Shown: in pieces, positions 35,164 through 45,300 of the stretch | Layout of the letters: every line of letters starts with the position of its first letter | How positions within the stretch are numbered: the stretch's first letter is position 1 | Assembly (NCBI RefSeq): GCF_932526225.1 | Contig: NC_064040.1 | Span: 15,000,494-15,064,493, forward strand | DNA from: Nematostella vectensis | Taxonomy: Eukaryota; Cnidaria; Anthozoa; Actiniaria; Edwardsiidae | Direction of reading: 5' to 3' | Length of the DNA: 64,000 bases | Notes under the pieces: generated by a model | The model's input: only the letters and a program-made list of their open reading frames with translations | Databases searched by the model: none | What the model was told of the DNA's origin: nothing | Program-made: the position numbers and the translations under genes

Positions 35164-35795
35164 CTAAACTCGACCGTAGAAGTTACTGGCTAACTTCTTG
35201 TCTGGTTTACTCACATACAAGAATGAGTACGGTTTACTCACTGATTTACTGTTTTGTTCCTTGCTAACGCAAAGCTCACGAGTGATCAGTCCTCTTTCGT
35301 TTGTAGATGGGAAGTCGTATACACAAAAGTGACTACAATTTAACCTGACGTCCTTTGATGTCTTATAGTATGACTGACTTAGGTATATTACGCTGAAGTT
35401 CTTATGCCGACCTCGAATGAAGTAGTCGATAATTGATGCCTGGTTCTTTTCACACACGAAGTCGTCGAAAATGATTATTTTTTGTGTCTCATCGTCTAGC
35501 TCCCCCACGGGGATGACGTCGTCACTGCTACACTCGATAACGCTGTAACCCACTTCGTGACTGATGTCGCTAAATGTGTGGATGAGGTCTTGGTATTTCG
35601 ACTGCTCTAGGCGTACAGGTAGATCTTGTCAAAGTGGATGAGGGGTGTCACTAGCATATGGATGAGGCAGTTTGTCTTTCCCAACCGTGAAGGGCCTGAT
35701 ATCAAAAGTCGGAAGTTATCGCTAGGCATGAATTTGCAGAGCTGCTTGTACTTTTTGTTCGCTCCAGTGTTAGAGTCGTAGTTTGGGATGTCCAT
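35164..35795 (-). pseudogene. Polinton FtsK/HerA-type packaging ATPase, frameshifted
   Basis: I take the start at MDIPNYDSNTG (35795) because upstream codons are AT-rich and lie in the divergent promoter. The Walker A loop reads GPSRLGKTN, with Arg where Gly or a small residue is usual. After a frame change near 35600, Walker B is KIIIFDDFV, followed by a polar sensor region (SVIYLSQSYYKTSKDVR) typical of this ATPase family. The enzyme pumps element DNA into preformed capsids. It is divergent from the coiled-coil gene at 35863 with about 68 bases between start codons. The Walker A substitution and the frameshift suggest a dead copy. Confidence 0.75.
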
Positions 35796-35862
35796 TCGTA
35801 TACAAGTACCGTAGATAATTTGAGATAGGTTGTGATAGTTCAGATAAATTTGTGTAACGTAT

Positions 35863-36849
35863 ATGTATATGGACATTTCCAATTTGAAGAGGCATATCAT
35901 CCCAAAGATTGAAGCTGGGAAGATGGTTAGGATCGTTCGTGAGGCCATTAAGGAAACAGGACGTATCAAGCAGGATGAGTATGAGGGTCAAAGAGAGGCG
36001 TTCAAGCCCTTAGTTGAGAAGTTGGATAAGCAGATAGAGGAGATAGACGATCTGAGAGAGAAGTATATAGACTCTATGAGTAGACCAATAGTGTATCGAG
36101 AGAGGCCGGCTATCACCGATGGAAGCGAGGCTGCTGCGTCCAAGATGGTGAATTTGGACAATGGCTTCACCGACGATAAAAGAAAGATTCTGAGTGACGC
36201 TGGGCTTCCTTTACCAAGTGTAGTGTGGAATAGGCAGATGCGTGATGATACAACAGTTAATAAGATGTCGGATAAAAGCAGTAAACTGAACCAGGATCTG
36301 GGGAGGAAGAAGGGGCGTCTCTTTGTTACTTAGAAGTCTAAGGAGAAACATGCTGACGTGATAAGTGGCTTCACTAAAAGGATTGATGTGATAAAGAGGT
36401 ATAGGGATAGGTTAGGGAGTTTTGGTGAGGGGGCTAAGTCAGTAACCTCAGATGGCGAAGTCAGTCACCTCAGACTAATAGCCCGTAAGGACGGTCAGTA
36501 GGTGTACGACATGAGAGTCGACTTCGATAAGATAGATATACTCACAAAGCGTCTCAATGGTAGTAAAAAATACAGTGACCTCTCTAGAATGGAATTCAAC
36601 GAGTTGAATAAGCTAGGTGAGCTCCCAATACATAGAACCTCAAAGAAGTATTCAAAAATTGGTTCAGGTGTGGTGTACTACAACGACCCCAAAGACCTTC
36701 TATCTAGGTTGGATTTACTTGGTGGTTCGATTCAAGCATGTAACGACTCGGTTAAGGGTAAGTTCTCCGAAGTCGCTCATGTGCTAAGGAGATTGGGTGT
36801 TATCTCGAACGACCAACTTGGAGAGCTTTTATCTAACTATCTTGTATAG
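35863..36849 (+). pseudogene. Polinton coiled-coil protein with two in-frame TAG codons
   Basis: One frame stays coding-like across 35863-36849, broken only by TAG at 36331-36333 and 36499-36501. The N-terminal half is strongly helical and charged (KPLVEKLDKQIEEIDDLREK), and the last third (RVDFDKIDILTKRLNGSKK, GSGVVYYNDPKDLLSRL) is mixed. It ends at 36849, one base before the penton start. I recognise it as a recurrent Polinton ORF of unknown role, perhaps a scaffold or virion structural protein. The two stops look like ordinary nonsense mutations, because the element shows frameshifts elsewhere. Confidence 0.6.
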
Positions 36850-36852
36850 ATG
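36832..36852 (+). promoter_or_regulatory. Promoter-like motif before penton gene
   Basis: TCTAACTATCTTGTATAG directly precedes the ATG at 36850. Confidence 0.45.
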
Positions 36853-37630
36853 GAAAATATTGTAGAGAGAGCTGTGTACATCTCATCCCGTGACCGGGAG
36901 GCACGTGGCGTCAACCGACCCGATGATTTCACTATTCAAAATGAACCCGTCATTACGGCTTTCTAACGACGCCAGACACGAGATCGCCGTCGACAAGATA
37001 TCGATGACCTACAGCTGGCATAACATCAACCCCAAATATGGGAACGATAGTGTCAAGTACTCACCTGATGGTGGGGCGACTTGGACAACCGTCACCTTTT
37101 CAAGTCGGATGTGCTCATACCATGATCTGAACGGTTTTTTACATCAGGACATGAAATCGAACGGTCATGTAGGGGTTGCTGATGGTAAAGACAAATTATA
37201 TATCGACATCGTATTCGTCCTCACTACCTACAAAGTCGTCGTCATAGTCGGCGATAACTATGAACTGGACATAAGGGGGACAAAATTCGGCGAACTTATA
37301 GGATTCGACCCAAAAGTCATCTCGAAGACTGAGTATGGATCTAAATTACCCAACATCATGAACAGCATCGACATGCTCCACATCAATACTGATCTAATAA
37401 CCGACAGCATTGTAGGAGGTCGCGCTAGTAACACGCTATTTGTCATACCGACAGACAACTTGAGTAGGAGCTGCCAGTTCTCAGTCCAACCAACCAGAGC
37501 GCTGTTTAAAAACGTGGCTGCCAATTTGATTAGCAGTATGAGATTCTACGTCGTGGATTCTATTGGTCATCTTATCAATCTCAACGGTATCGAATGGCAC
37601 ATGACTCTAATCCTGAGGTTTATAAATTAG
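36850..37630 (+). pseudogene. Polinton minor capsid (penton) protein, frameshifted
   Basis: Starts at MENIVERAVYISSRDREA, directly after a TCTAAC...TATAG promoter-like motif. A frame change near 36940-36960 leads to the long frame ending at 37630 (SNDARHEIAVDKISMTYSWH ... LNGIEWHMTLILRFIN). The order and sequence style match the Polinton minor capsid protein, a single-jelly-roll penton that fills the five-fold vertices of an icosahedral capsid. It sits between the coiled-coil gene and the pVI-like gene in the usual virion gene cluster. Length (about 260 residues) is normal for the family. Confidence 0.7.
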
Positions 37631-37649
37631 TTTAACCTAATTGTATATG
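37631..37649 (+). promoter_or_regulatory. Promoter-like motif before pVI-like gene
   Basis: TTTAACCTAATTGTATATG aligns with the penton motif. It lies about 11-28 bases before the pVI-like start. Confidence 0.4.
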
Positions 37650-37659
37650 AGTTCTCAAT

Positions 37660-37968
37660 ATGAGATATGACCCTGATGTGGCTAGATACGTGTTGAAGCA
37701 TATCTACGGCGGGGGCGTTTTTGACTCGATAACTAATCTCGGCCGTAAGGTGTTTGGGAAGACAGCAAAGAAGGCTGTAAAGGATGCGAGTAAAGCAGTC
37801 TCAACCGCTATAAGCAAAACTGGTGATTACGCTGAGAATAGAGCAGGGGATCAGATCGTCAAGCTCCTACAGAAGAACAAAAAGGGTGCCCAACCCACTG
37901 TTAGCCCAACACCAACCAAAGATGCTCCGTTAACTCTGAGATCAACGAACGTGTCCAGCGTATATTAA
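37660..37968 (+). CDS. pVI-like membrane-lytic protein candidate
   Basis: A 102-residue protein. Residues 11-18 read VLKHIYGGG, which fits the adenain cleavage consensus (M/I/L)-X-G-G-X as I-Y-G-G|G. Directly after it comes an amphipathic, Lys-rich helix (VFDSITNLGRKVFGKTAKKA) and then a Gln/Pro/Thr tail. In adenoviruses pVI has the same plan: protease site, then a membrane-disrupting helix released during entry. The element encodes an adenain-like protease at 40184. A translation start at 37660 is supported by the open frame, although the promoter-like motif points to an ATG at 37647 in another frame that stops after seven codons. Homology is inferred from layout. Confidence 0.5.
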   Translation: MRYDPDVARYVLKHIYGGGVFDSITNLGRKVFGKTAKKAVKDASKAVSTAISKTGDYAENRAGDQIVKLLQKNKKGAQPTVSPTPTKDAPLTLRSTNVSSVY

Positions 37969-38010
37969 ACGGATCTGGAAGGGTGCGAAGGTTGAGAGTG
38001 TGAGGTATTA

Positions 38011-38031
38011 TCTAACCTTATTATATAAATG
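38011..38031 (+). promoter_or_regulatory. Promoter-like motif before major capsid gene
   Basis: TCTAACCTTATTATATAA directly precedes the ATG at 38029, so any 5' leader would be very short. Confidence 0.5.
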
Positions 38032-39301
38032 TATAGAAATCCGAAGTACGTACAGCGCTATGAAGACGTGTCGTTCGATCTAGAGACTCCACTAGTCTCA
38101 AACGTCGCGAACAACGCGCACCAAACTCTCACAGGTTATCGTATTGTGGCCGACAACATTGGAGAAATCGCGCCTCTCGATTGGTACAACGCCCGTTTTG
38201 AGGTTAATTTCAAAGTCCAATTGCTAGCGGATGGTGGAAACATCGCTGTCGACGATCACAATGGTATTGTAAATGGTAGTCATTCACTGATCAAAGAGAT
38301 ATCCGTCAAGGTCAATGGCATTCTTGTCTACGACAACACACAGGCAGATCACACCGTCAATATCAAGAACCTACTTGAGTACGACACTAGAATACGAGAA
38401 ACGACAGGATCAAACGAGTTTTACTTCCAAGACACTAGTAGATTTGCTGAGGAGAGAGCTGGTCAAGCGGGTCATAATATAGGTTTTTCTATTAGAAAGG
38501 CTTTGCTCGGGACATCTGCAACTGTCAACACTGATACCTCTCAATAGATACTCTTTCTTCGAAGCGTTCGAAGACAAACTCATGCCTAACACAAAGGTTC
38601 AGATACAGATCACTCGGAACAGTTACGCGACTCTCATATGGCAAGCAGGAGCGAATTGCCGAGTCGTTATGACGAAATTCAAACTGTGGGTGCCACGAAT
38701 CATCGTCAACTCGGGGGGTGAGAGCATGTATATGATTAAATATTTAGCTCCCCATAAGTGGACTTACCTAAGGGAGATGGTCGAGCGGTCAAACTCAGGA
38801 AGAGCCCAAACAGGGAGCTTTAAGATAACCAGTGGAATCAACCGTCCTAGACACGTTTACGTGTGGATATCCAATGACGCCAATGAGGATTCTTAAACGG
38901 TAAATCCATTCCTATATAACACATTTTCGGTGGCTAACAAAAGGACGCTAACGAGTTGTCATCTAGAGGAAGGGACTGGTAACCAGTATCCAGAGAGTGA
39001 GTACCAGGTTAGTTCTGAGATGTCTAGGGTGTTCCGAGATGTCTTAGGATACGTCTATTCTATTAATGACTACAAAGGAGGAACCCTACTGTCCAGAAGC
39101 AGCTTCGGCAGCATTTTCCCATTCATTTACTTCGACTTGAGGAACCATAAGGCTGATATTAAAGATGGTACCACCAAATTGACATTCAAATATAGATTAA
39201 GCGCTGGGACTAACGCCGACTACAGCGTGTATGCCCTTGTTTTGTACGAACAGGATATCGAGCTAACACAGTCTAATGGGAAGCTGTTATTGAAATCATA
39301 A
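38029..39301 (+). pseudogene. Polinton major capsid protein (double jelly roll), broken
   Basis: It starts at MYRNPKYVQRYEDVSFDLE immediately after a strong promoter-like motif (38011-38031). Three open parts, 38029-38547, 38582-38896 and 38930-39301, form one protein of about 425 residues; the last two are in the same frame, separated by a TAA at 38894-38896. The first break is a frame change near 38548. Features such as GSHSLIKEISVKVNGILVYD and FGSIFPFIYFDLRNHKADI are those I recognise from Polinton hexon-like capsid proteins. It would form the pseudo-hexameric capsomers of the virion. The neighbours (penton, protease, ATPase) agree with this. Confidence 0.8.
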
Positions 39302-39330
39302 AACGGTTTTTGTATAACGTATTAGTATAG

Positions 39331-40175
39331 ATGTCGTTGTCAAATACAATGTAAGATTGACTCGAGGTCAAAAGGAGAAGTTGCTCAAGTCATATGAGAA
39401 GAAAGCACCAATAACTCTTCGACTAAAGCATAGCCAACTGTCAGGCTCAGATACTGTGCTGTTGACAAAAAGCCAGATTAATCGAGTTGAGAAGTCGAAA
39501 CGGAATAGGACAGGGACTGACATAAAAATCAGTCAGACTCAGATTAGAAATCAGGAAGGTGGATTCTTGGGCGCTCTATTGACAGAACTTGCCCGCCTTG
39601 GGTCAGCAGCACTTCCATACCTATCTAAGGCCGTCGCGCCATTAGCCAGGGGTGCTCTTAGTGGACTAGCTAGTTGGGGTGTCAATAAGGCCTTACCAAA
39701 GACTGGCTCTGGGCTATTCAGTGTCCCGCAAGACAAAGTTGACAAACTAATAAAGTACAAGGGCTACCTAACGCAAAAACAAAAGGAGCAAATCGTTCAA
39801 GCCCTCCAAACTGGGTATGGTATCCCACAGTTTAATCTAACTAGAAAGCAACAGGAAGGGGGGTTCCTCGGGGCGTTGCTCGCTTCGATAGGGGAGCCCC
39901 TGCTTATGTCAGCTCTATCGGGTAAGGGTCTCCAAGTAGACAACCGGCCTCAGAACTACCTTCAAACGTACAGAACCCCCCCTCCCCTCACCACCACCCG
40001 AGCCTAAGGCCGGCCGCCTAAGCCAAAGACCACCTCCATTTTACGGTCAGTGGGATGACCCAACGATTGGATATGGAGCTAAACCAAAGAGAAGGCAAAA
40101 AAAAAGGCAAGAGGGCTCCTGCTAGGCAAAAACAGCCCGTTTAACGGTATCCCACTACTCGGAGCGCTGCTATAA
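39331..40175 (+). pseudogene. Hydrophobic Polinton minor virion protein
   Basis: The N-terminus is basic (RGQKEKLLKSYEKKAPITLRLK). Two near-identical GGFLGALL segments begin hydrophobic helices (about 39557-39700 and 39860-39920), and GIPLLGALL forms the C-terminus in another frame before TAA at about 40175. Frame changes lie near the start (39340), at about 39985 and in an A-run near 40100. The repeated Gly-Gly followed by an amphipathic helix again resembles adenain-processed minor proteins (pVI/pX-like) that meet the virion interior or a membrane. It sits between the major capsid gene and the protease. Function inferred only from composition and position. Confidence 0.5.
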
Positions 40176-40183
40176 GGTTTGTT

Positions 40184-40621
40184 AATAAACCACTTTCAAA
40201 CATCGACCTTCTAAAATGGGTCACCAAGCTAGGCATAGAACACTTCAGAGGTGTACATAGTCGCGATGATCTACCCAAGCGGATCCATAAAAAGGAATGT
40301 GGGATAGTCAACCTTGACGATAGTAGAGGCGCTGGAACTCATTGGGTCTGCTACCGAAATATAGACGACACGTACTGCGAATACTTCGACAGCTTTGGAA
40401 TTGGAGTGCCACATGAGGTTGAGCGGTACCTAGCTACGTCTGGAAAGGCGCTTGCTTATTCAGGGGATGAGATCCAAGAGAGGCTGTCAGTACTTTGCGG
40501 CTACTGGTGCTTGTACTACCTCCTAGAGAGACAAAAGGGGGTCTATATGTTCGACGCTATTCATAATGACTCGATAAGTCTAAATGACCAAGGGGGGAAC
40601 CATAGGTTGTGTATACTCTAA
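40184..40621 (+). CDS. Polinton adenain-like cysteine protease
   Basis: An open frame from NKPLSNIDLLKWVTKLGI to the stop at 40621. The catalytic residues of the adenain/Ulp1 fold are visible in order: His in GTHWVCY (about 40340), Asp in YFDSFGIG (about 40390) and Cys in LCGYWCLYYLLE (about 40500). Its job would be maturation cleavage of virion proteins, such as the pVI-like protein at 37660. No ATG is found at the expected position, so the start codon may be mutated or lie in the region overlapping the previous gene. About 146 residues, a little short for adenain but typical of Polinton proteases. This is one of the least damaged genes here. Confidence 0.75.
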   Translation, partial: NKPLSNIDLLKWVTKLGIEHFRGVHSRDDLPKRIHKKECGIVNLDDSRGAGTHWVCYRNIDDTYCEYFDSFGIGVPHEVERYLATSGKALAYSGDEIQERLSVLCGYWCLYYLLERQKGVYMFDAIHNDSISLNDQGGNHRLCIL

Positions 40622-40627
40622 TGATAT

Positions 40628-41160
40628 ATGAAGTCTTACTGCATCAAGGAGAAGAGAGTCACTGATTGCATCCCAGACTCTGAACGGTACGAGAAAACTA
40701 AAAATGGACGTACGATTCTAAAGTGTACTTGTTCATCATGTGGCATAACTAAGAGCGAATTCGTCAGCGCAAAGGAAGGTGGTAAACTAGATATCCATAA
40801 AATGATCGGCTACCTGCCTAAGTCCAAGGGCGGGTTCACACCTGGGAGCTATAAATAAATGGGGCCATACAACCCGCTTGAGAAACAACTCGTATACGAC
40901 AAAGAGACTGGCCAAGTGACTAATCGGAAGGTCAAACTGCTGAATAAATCGCGGCGTACCATGACATTTGCTATGACATGGGGAAAAGCAAATGGAAGTC
41001 CGACGGAAAAATGGTCGAGTCGCTTGATCGAATACCGTATGGTGAGATGCCTAAGTGGGGGTAAACCGCACGCTTCCTTATCAATGCAAAACGAAAACTG
41101 GGCCTCGGTGTTAAAATGCCAAAAAACGGAAAAAGCCGTCGAGTGAAGAAAACTGGCTGA
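40628..41160 (+). pseudogene. PLA2-like virion protein of Polinton
   Basis: The N-terminal part (40628-40858) has Cys pairs (CTCSSCGITKSEF). A TAA at 40856-40858 separates it, in the same frame, from MGPYNPLEKQLVYD, a calcium-loop-like segment. A frame change near 40945 leads to AAYHDICYDMG, the His-Asp dyad block of secreted phospholipase A2. GPxNPL plus HDxxY is the signature of the parvovirus VP1-unique PLA2 domain, reported also in Polinton-type viruses. It would open endosomal membranes during entry. Another in-frame stop lies near 41072. The end at 41160 overlaps the integrase by about 14 bases. Confidence 0.6.
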
Positions 41161-42081
41161 TGAAGAACTAGCTGATGAATTACACAAGCCAGTAAAGAAG
41201 AAATTCACCCGACGGCGCGTTATAGTTAATCATGCAGATGAGATATGGTGTCCCGACTTAGTCGAGATGCAACAGTTTAGCAAATGGAATAAAGGGTTTC
41301 GATACCTACTCATGGTTTTAGACGTATTTAGTAAATATGGTTGGATCATACCGTTAAAAGGTGAAACTGTAACTGAAGCATTCGAAACAATTATCAAGGA
41401 AGGAAGAAAACCAGAGTATCTATGGGTCGATAAAGGTAAAGAATTCTATAACAGACACCTGAAAGACCTACTAATGAAAAATGGTATACAAATGTATTCG
41501 ACTGAGAATGAAGAAAAGAGCAGTGTTTGCGAACGATGGAATAGAACAATTAAAACCAAAGTGTGGAAAGAGTTTACTGTTCAAGGTAATACGCAATATT
41601 TAGAGATGCTACCTAAGATTTTGAAGCAGTATAACAACACCAAACACTCAAACATTAAGATGACGCCCGTAGAAGCTAGCAAGAAGAAGAATGAAGGTTT
41701 AGTACACTTCAGTCTATATGGTAACATGGAGACACCAAAACAAAAGCCTATATTTAAAATAGGCGATAAGGTTAGGATAAGTAAATATAAACGAAATGTG
41801 TTTCACGAGGGTTACACACCGAATTGGACTGAGGAAGTTTTTATAGTTGATAAAATACAATACACTAATCCAGTCACTAACAAAATTAATGATCTAAATA
41901 ATGAAGACATACAAGGTAGTTTTTCTACGAACCTGAACTACTAAAAGCCAAGCAGGATGTTTTCAGCATCGATAAAGTCATTCAGAGAGATTATAAAAAG
42001 AAGAAAGCTTTGGTGAAGTGGAAGGGGTACAGTGACGAATTTAACAGTTGGATACCATTCAGGGATTTAAGGAACATGTGA
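41147..42081 (+). pseudogene. Polinton retroviral-type integrase with chromodomain, one frameshift
   Basis: Catalytic D-D-E residues are Asp in DEIWCPDLVEMQQF, Asp in YLWVDKGKEFY and Glu in NEEKSSVCERW. The frame is open from 41147, but the first ATG is at 41267, so the original start seems lost or lies upstream in the overlap. A T-run near 41925 shifts frame, after which a chromodomain is read (KALVKWKGYSDEFNSW) and the protein ends at 42081. Integrase joins element DNA to the host genome, and the chromodomain can steer it to modified chromatin. It is the last gene before the right end of the Polinton. Confidence 0.85.
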
Positions 42082-42310
42082 AACGTTTTAAAGGGATACT
42101 ATATAATATATAAATTATATCAATGGATACAATATATATATACCATCATTATCGCTTATGTTAAAGTCCATAAAACCTTTTCAGAGTTGATAGACTTTGT
42201 CAATTCTTTATATTTTCATCTTCAAAATGGTATGTGGTTCGTATGGACCCTATAAAACACGAATTAGCGCGAATAACTCAAATCTGTAATATTGGGGTAT
42301 TTTGGTCAAC

Positions 42311-45300
42311 CTTCGGAAAAACACCAATGAGCTTCTCTGGGAGCTCTTTCAGAAGTTTCTTTCTATCGCTACCCATCAAACTTGTGAAGTCATAGCTACC
42401 ACTTCCCCTACCATCTGCATTAAGCTTCTCCCACACTTGAAATGATACCCCACACGACCGTATAGTTTGTACTAATTGACTCAGATGGCTTGTGCTTCCT
42501 TTGTTTGATCTTTTACTGATCTGAAATATAAAAAAAAATTCTGCTTTGAGTCAACTTTTTGTAGTGGCATTTCCTAAAGCTCAGTGGCACTTTACATTTT
42601 TAAACTTTACTACAATTCCATTGCTAACAGTTTTTCTATTGTACGACAGTCAAGTGCTAAGTGACTTTATTATCTCAAAACCATGACGTCATACAACGTC
42701 ACGCAATCATACATAATACAACATCCCCCTTTCAGTTTACACAAGATCATGTCCATAAACTTATAACTAACAAACTTGAATTGGAACGGTCTAAATTCTA
42801 ATTTGCATCCACACTAAATAATCATCATAATCAGGTGTTCAGTGACACTTGTGAACGTCCAACTAATAATAAATCATGTCTGGATTATTAGTGGGCTTTA
42901 AAAGTCTGCCCGACTTTCTAACTACTGCCTTAGATGGGCTAGGGGAGGGAGACGCAGCAGGTCCTGGCGATCCTTCTCCTCCTTAGCGTACTGGTGGTCG
43001 GTTGGAAGGGCTCGGTAGGGAGCTGGACTCTCCAGATGTCGCCACTGGTTCATGGACTAACACTCTTCTGTTCCTTCTGATCCCTGAGCCATTTTCTGTT
43101 ACCAGTTGGTAGGATCTCGGGCTTGCAAGTTTCTTCTCTATCTCTCCGTACCTTTGCTGGTCCCTTATGAACACCTTGTCTCCTTGGTGGAGTGTTGGGA
43201 GTTCCACAGCCCTGTGGTGAGAGTTGTAGTTACTGGAGTAGCGCTCTCGATATTCTTGTTCTCTCTTAAGCAGCTGTTCTTGGTCGATCTTTCGGGGTCT
43301 TAGGTTTTCGGGGACCGTTGGCAACTTGTTACGCAGTTTCCGCCCCATCAGAATCTCACTAGGGGTTAGGCCGTTTGCCAGGGGGGGCAGAACGGTATGC
43401 TAGGAGACCAAGGTGTGGGTTTGTGTTCTTTTGCAGGATGTTCTTGGCGGTCTGGACCGCTCTCTCGACCTCACCATTTGCTTGTGGGTAGTGTGGAGAG
43501 GAGGTGATGTGGGTGAACCCCATGTCCTTGGCAAAGTTGGTAAATTCCTGGCTAACATACTGGGGTCCGTTATCCGAGACGACTGTGTCCGGTATTCCGT
43601 GCAGAGCAAAGATCTCGCACATGTGGCGCGTGACTGCAGCTGAGGTAGTTGATCCTAGCTTTCGGATTTCAAACCATCGGCTTGCGTAGTCGACAACGAT
43701 AAGGTAGTCGGTCTGTTCTAGTTCAAAGAGGTCTGTACCGACCCGGCTCCATGGTAGGTTTGGGAAAGACAGCGCCATAAGGGGTTCTCTTCGCTCTGGT
43801 CTAAGTTTGGCGCAAGTTTGGCATCTGTTGACCATTGCTTCTATCTGCTTGGTTATGAGCGGCCACCACACCGAGGAGCTCGCGCGCCCTTGGCACTTGG
43901 TAATGCCAAGATGGCCTTCATGAATGGTCTCCAGCATCTCTAGTTGCATGCTTGAGGGGATAACTAGCCTGTGATCATACATCAGGATTCCTCGGTTGAC
44001 CGTCAAGTGTTGCTTCTTCTCCCAGTATGGCTTTAGGAGTGGTAGGGATGGCATAATGGGAGGCCATCCCTCTAAGCAGTAGGTCTTCACCTGCTTGCAT
44101 ATGGCGTCGCAGTCCTGGGCTTCCTGGATGTCTTTGAGGCGCAGTTCCGTTGCAGGTAGGGACTCTAGGACTGATTCGCTATGTTTTTCTAATTCCTCGA
44201 TTTGTTTTAAGTCCTGGGGAGTGGGACTGCTTGTGGGTGCACGAGACAGGGCGTCCGCTGTGTTTTGGTGCACTCCTTGCACGTAAGTGACCTCGGGTGA
44301 ATACCTGGCCATTCGGAGGCGAAACCTCAAAACCCTCGGGGGCAGCTTGGAGAGGTCTGTGCTTGAGAGAAGGGGTACCAGTGGGCGGTGGTCCGTTTCT
44401 AGGGTGAATGGTGTCCCAAGGATGTAGTCTGAGAACTTTTCACATTCCCACGTGGCGGCCAGCGCCTCATTCTCGATGACTGCGTATCGCTTCTCCGTGT
44501 CGTTTAGAGAGCGTGAAGCGAAGGCGATTGGGCGCCGGTTACCGCTGCTGTCGCTTTGCAGTAAGACTGCTCCAAGCCCGTCCTGGCATGCATCGGCAGC
44601 GACGATGCTTCGTTTGTTTGGATCGTAGTGTGCCAGCACATCTATAGAGGTCAGTTTCGTCTTGATCGCCTAAAAGGCCATTTCCTGAGGCTGATCCCAA
44701 AGCCACTGCTGCTCTTTCTTAAGTAGCTGGCGTAGGGGCTCATTGATGGTTGCTAGGTCGGGTATAAATTTGGCCAGCTGGTTGACCATACCATTGAAAC
44801 GCTGGAGCTCTGTCACAGTGGTAGGTCGGAGAAAATCTTGGATTGCTTTGGTTTTCTCCGGGTCTGCTTCTACCCCATCCTCCGAGATTACATGCCCGAG
44901 AAACTTCATGCGCTGTTTAGAGAACTCAAATTTCTCGTTCAATGTGACTCCAGCGTCCTTGAGCCGCTGTAACATTTTTCTGGCACGGCTGTCTTGAAGC
45001 TCCTGTGTGGGCCCATGTATGAGGATGTCATCCATGTGACAAACTGTGCCATCGAGGCCCTCTAGGATTCGAGACATGGTACGCTGAAATATCTCAGGGG
45101 CTGAGCTGATTCCAAATGGGAGGCGGTTGAAGCAGTACCTGCCAAATGGTGTGACAAAGGTGGTGAGCAACCGAGACTCCTCGTCGAGGAGTATTTGCCA
45201 AAATCCAGAGTTGGCGTCTAGCTTGGTGAAGACTTTGCATTCCTTAAGCTTTGCCAAGTTCTCGTCGACACTTGCCATAGGGTGGATCTCTCGTTTTACT

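Larger units (their letters stand above)
31746..42110 (+). mobile_element. Polinton/Maverick virus-like transposon, decayed, PolB missing
   Basis: Twelve genes typical of, or consistent with, Polintons lie together, including the packaging ATPase, penton, major capsid protein, adenain-like protease and chromodomain integrase. Left genes point mainly left (-) and right genes point right (+), diverging near 35.8 kb. PolB, normally near the end opposite the integrase, is absent. The left side is cut by the 5' end of a non-LTR element at about 31745. The terminal inverted repeat on the integrase side was not identified. Nearly every gene has at least one frameshift or nonsense change. Confidence 0.85.

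Noticed and set aside
36331-36501. Two in-frame TAG codons as possible stop-codon recoding
   Set aside because: TAA and TGA also interrupt neighbouring genes and frameshifts are common, so ordinary decay is simpler than recoding.
44670-44672. TAG between RT and RNase H as programmed readthrough in gypsy pol
   Set aside because: Gypsy readthrough, where known, is at gag-pol, not inside pol; a CAG to TAG change fits better.
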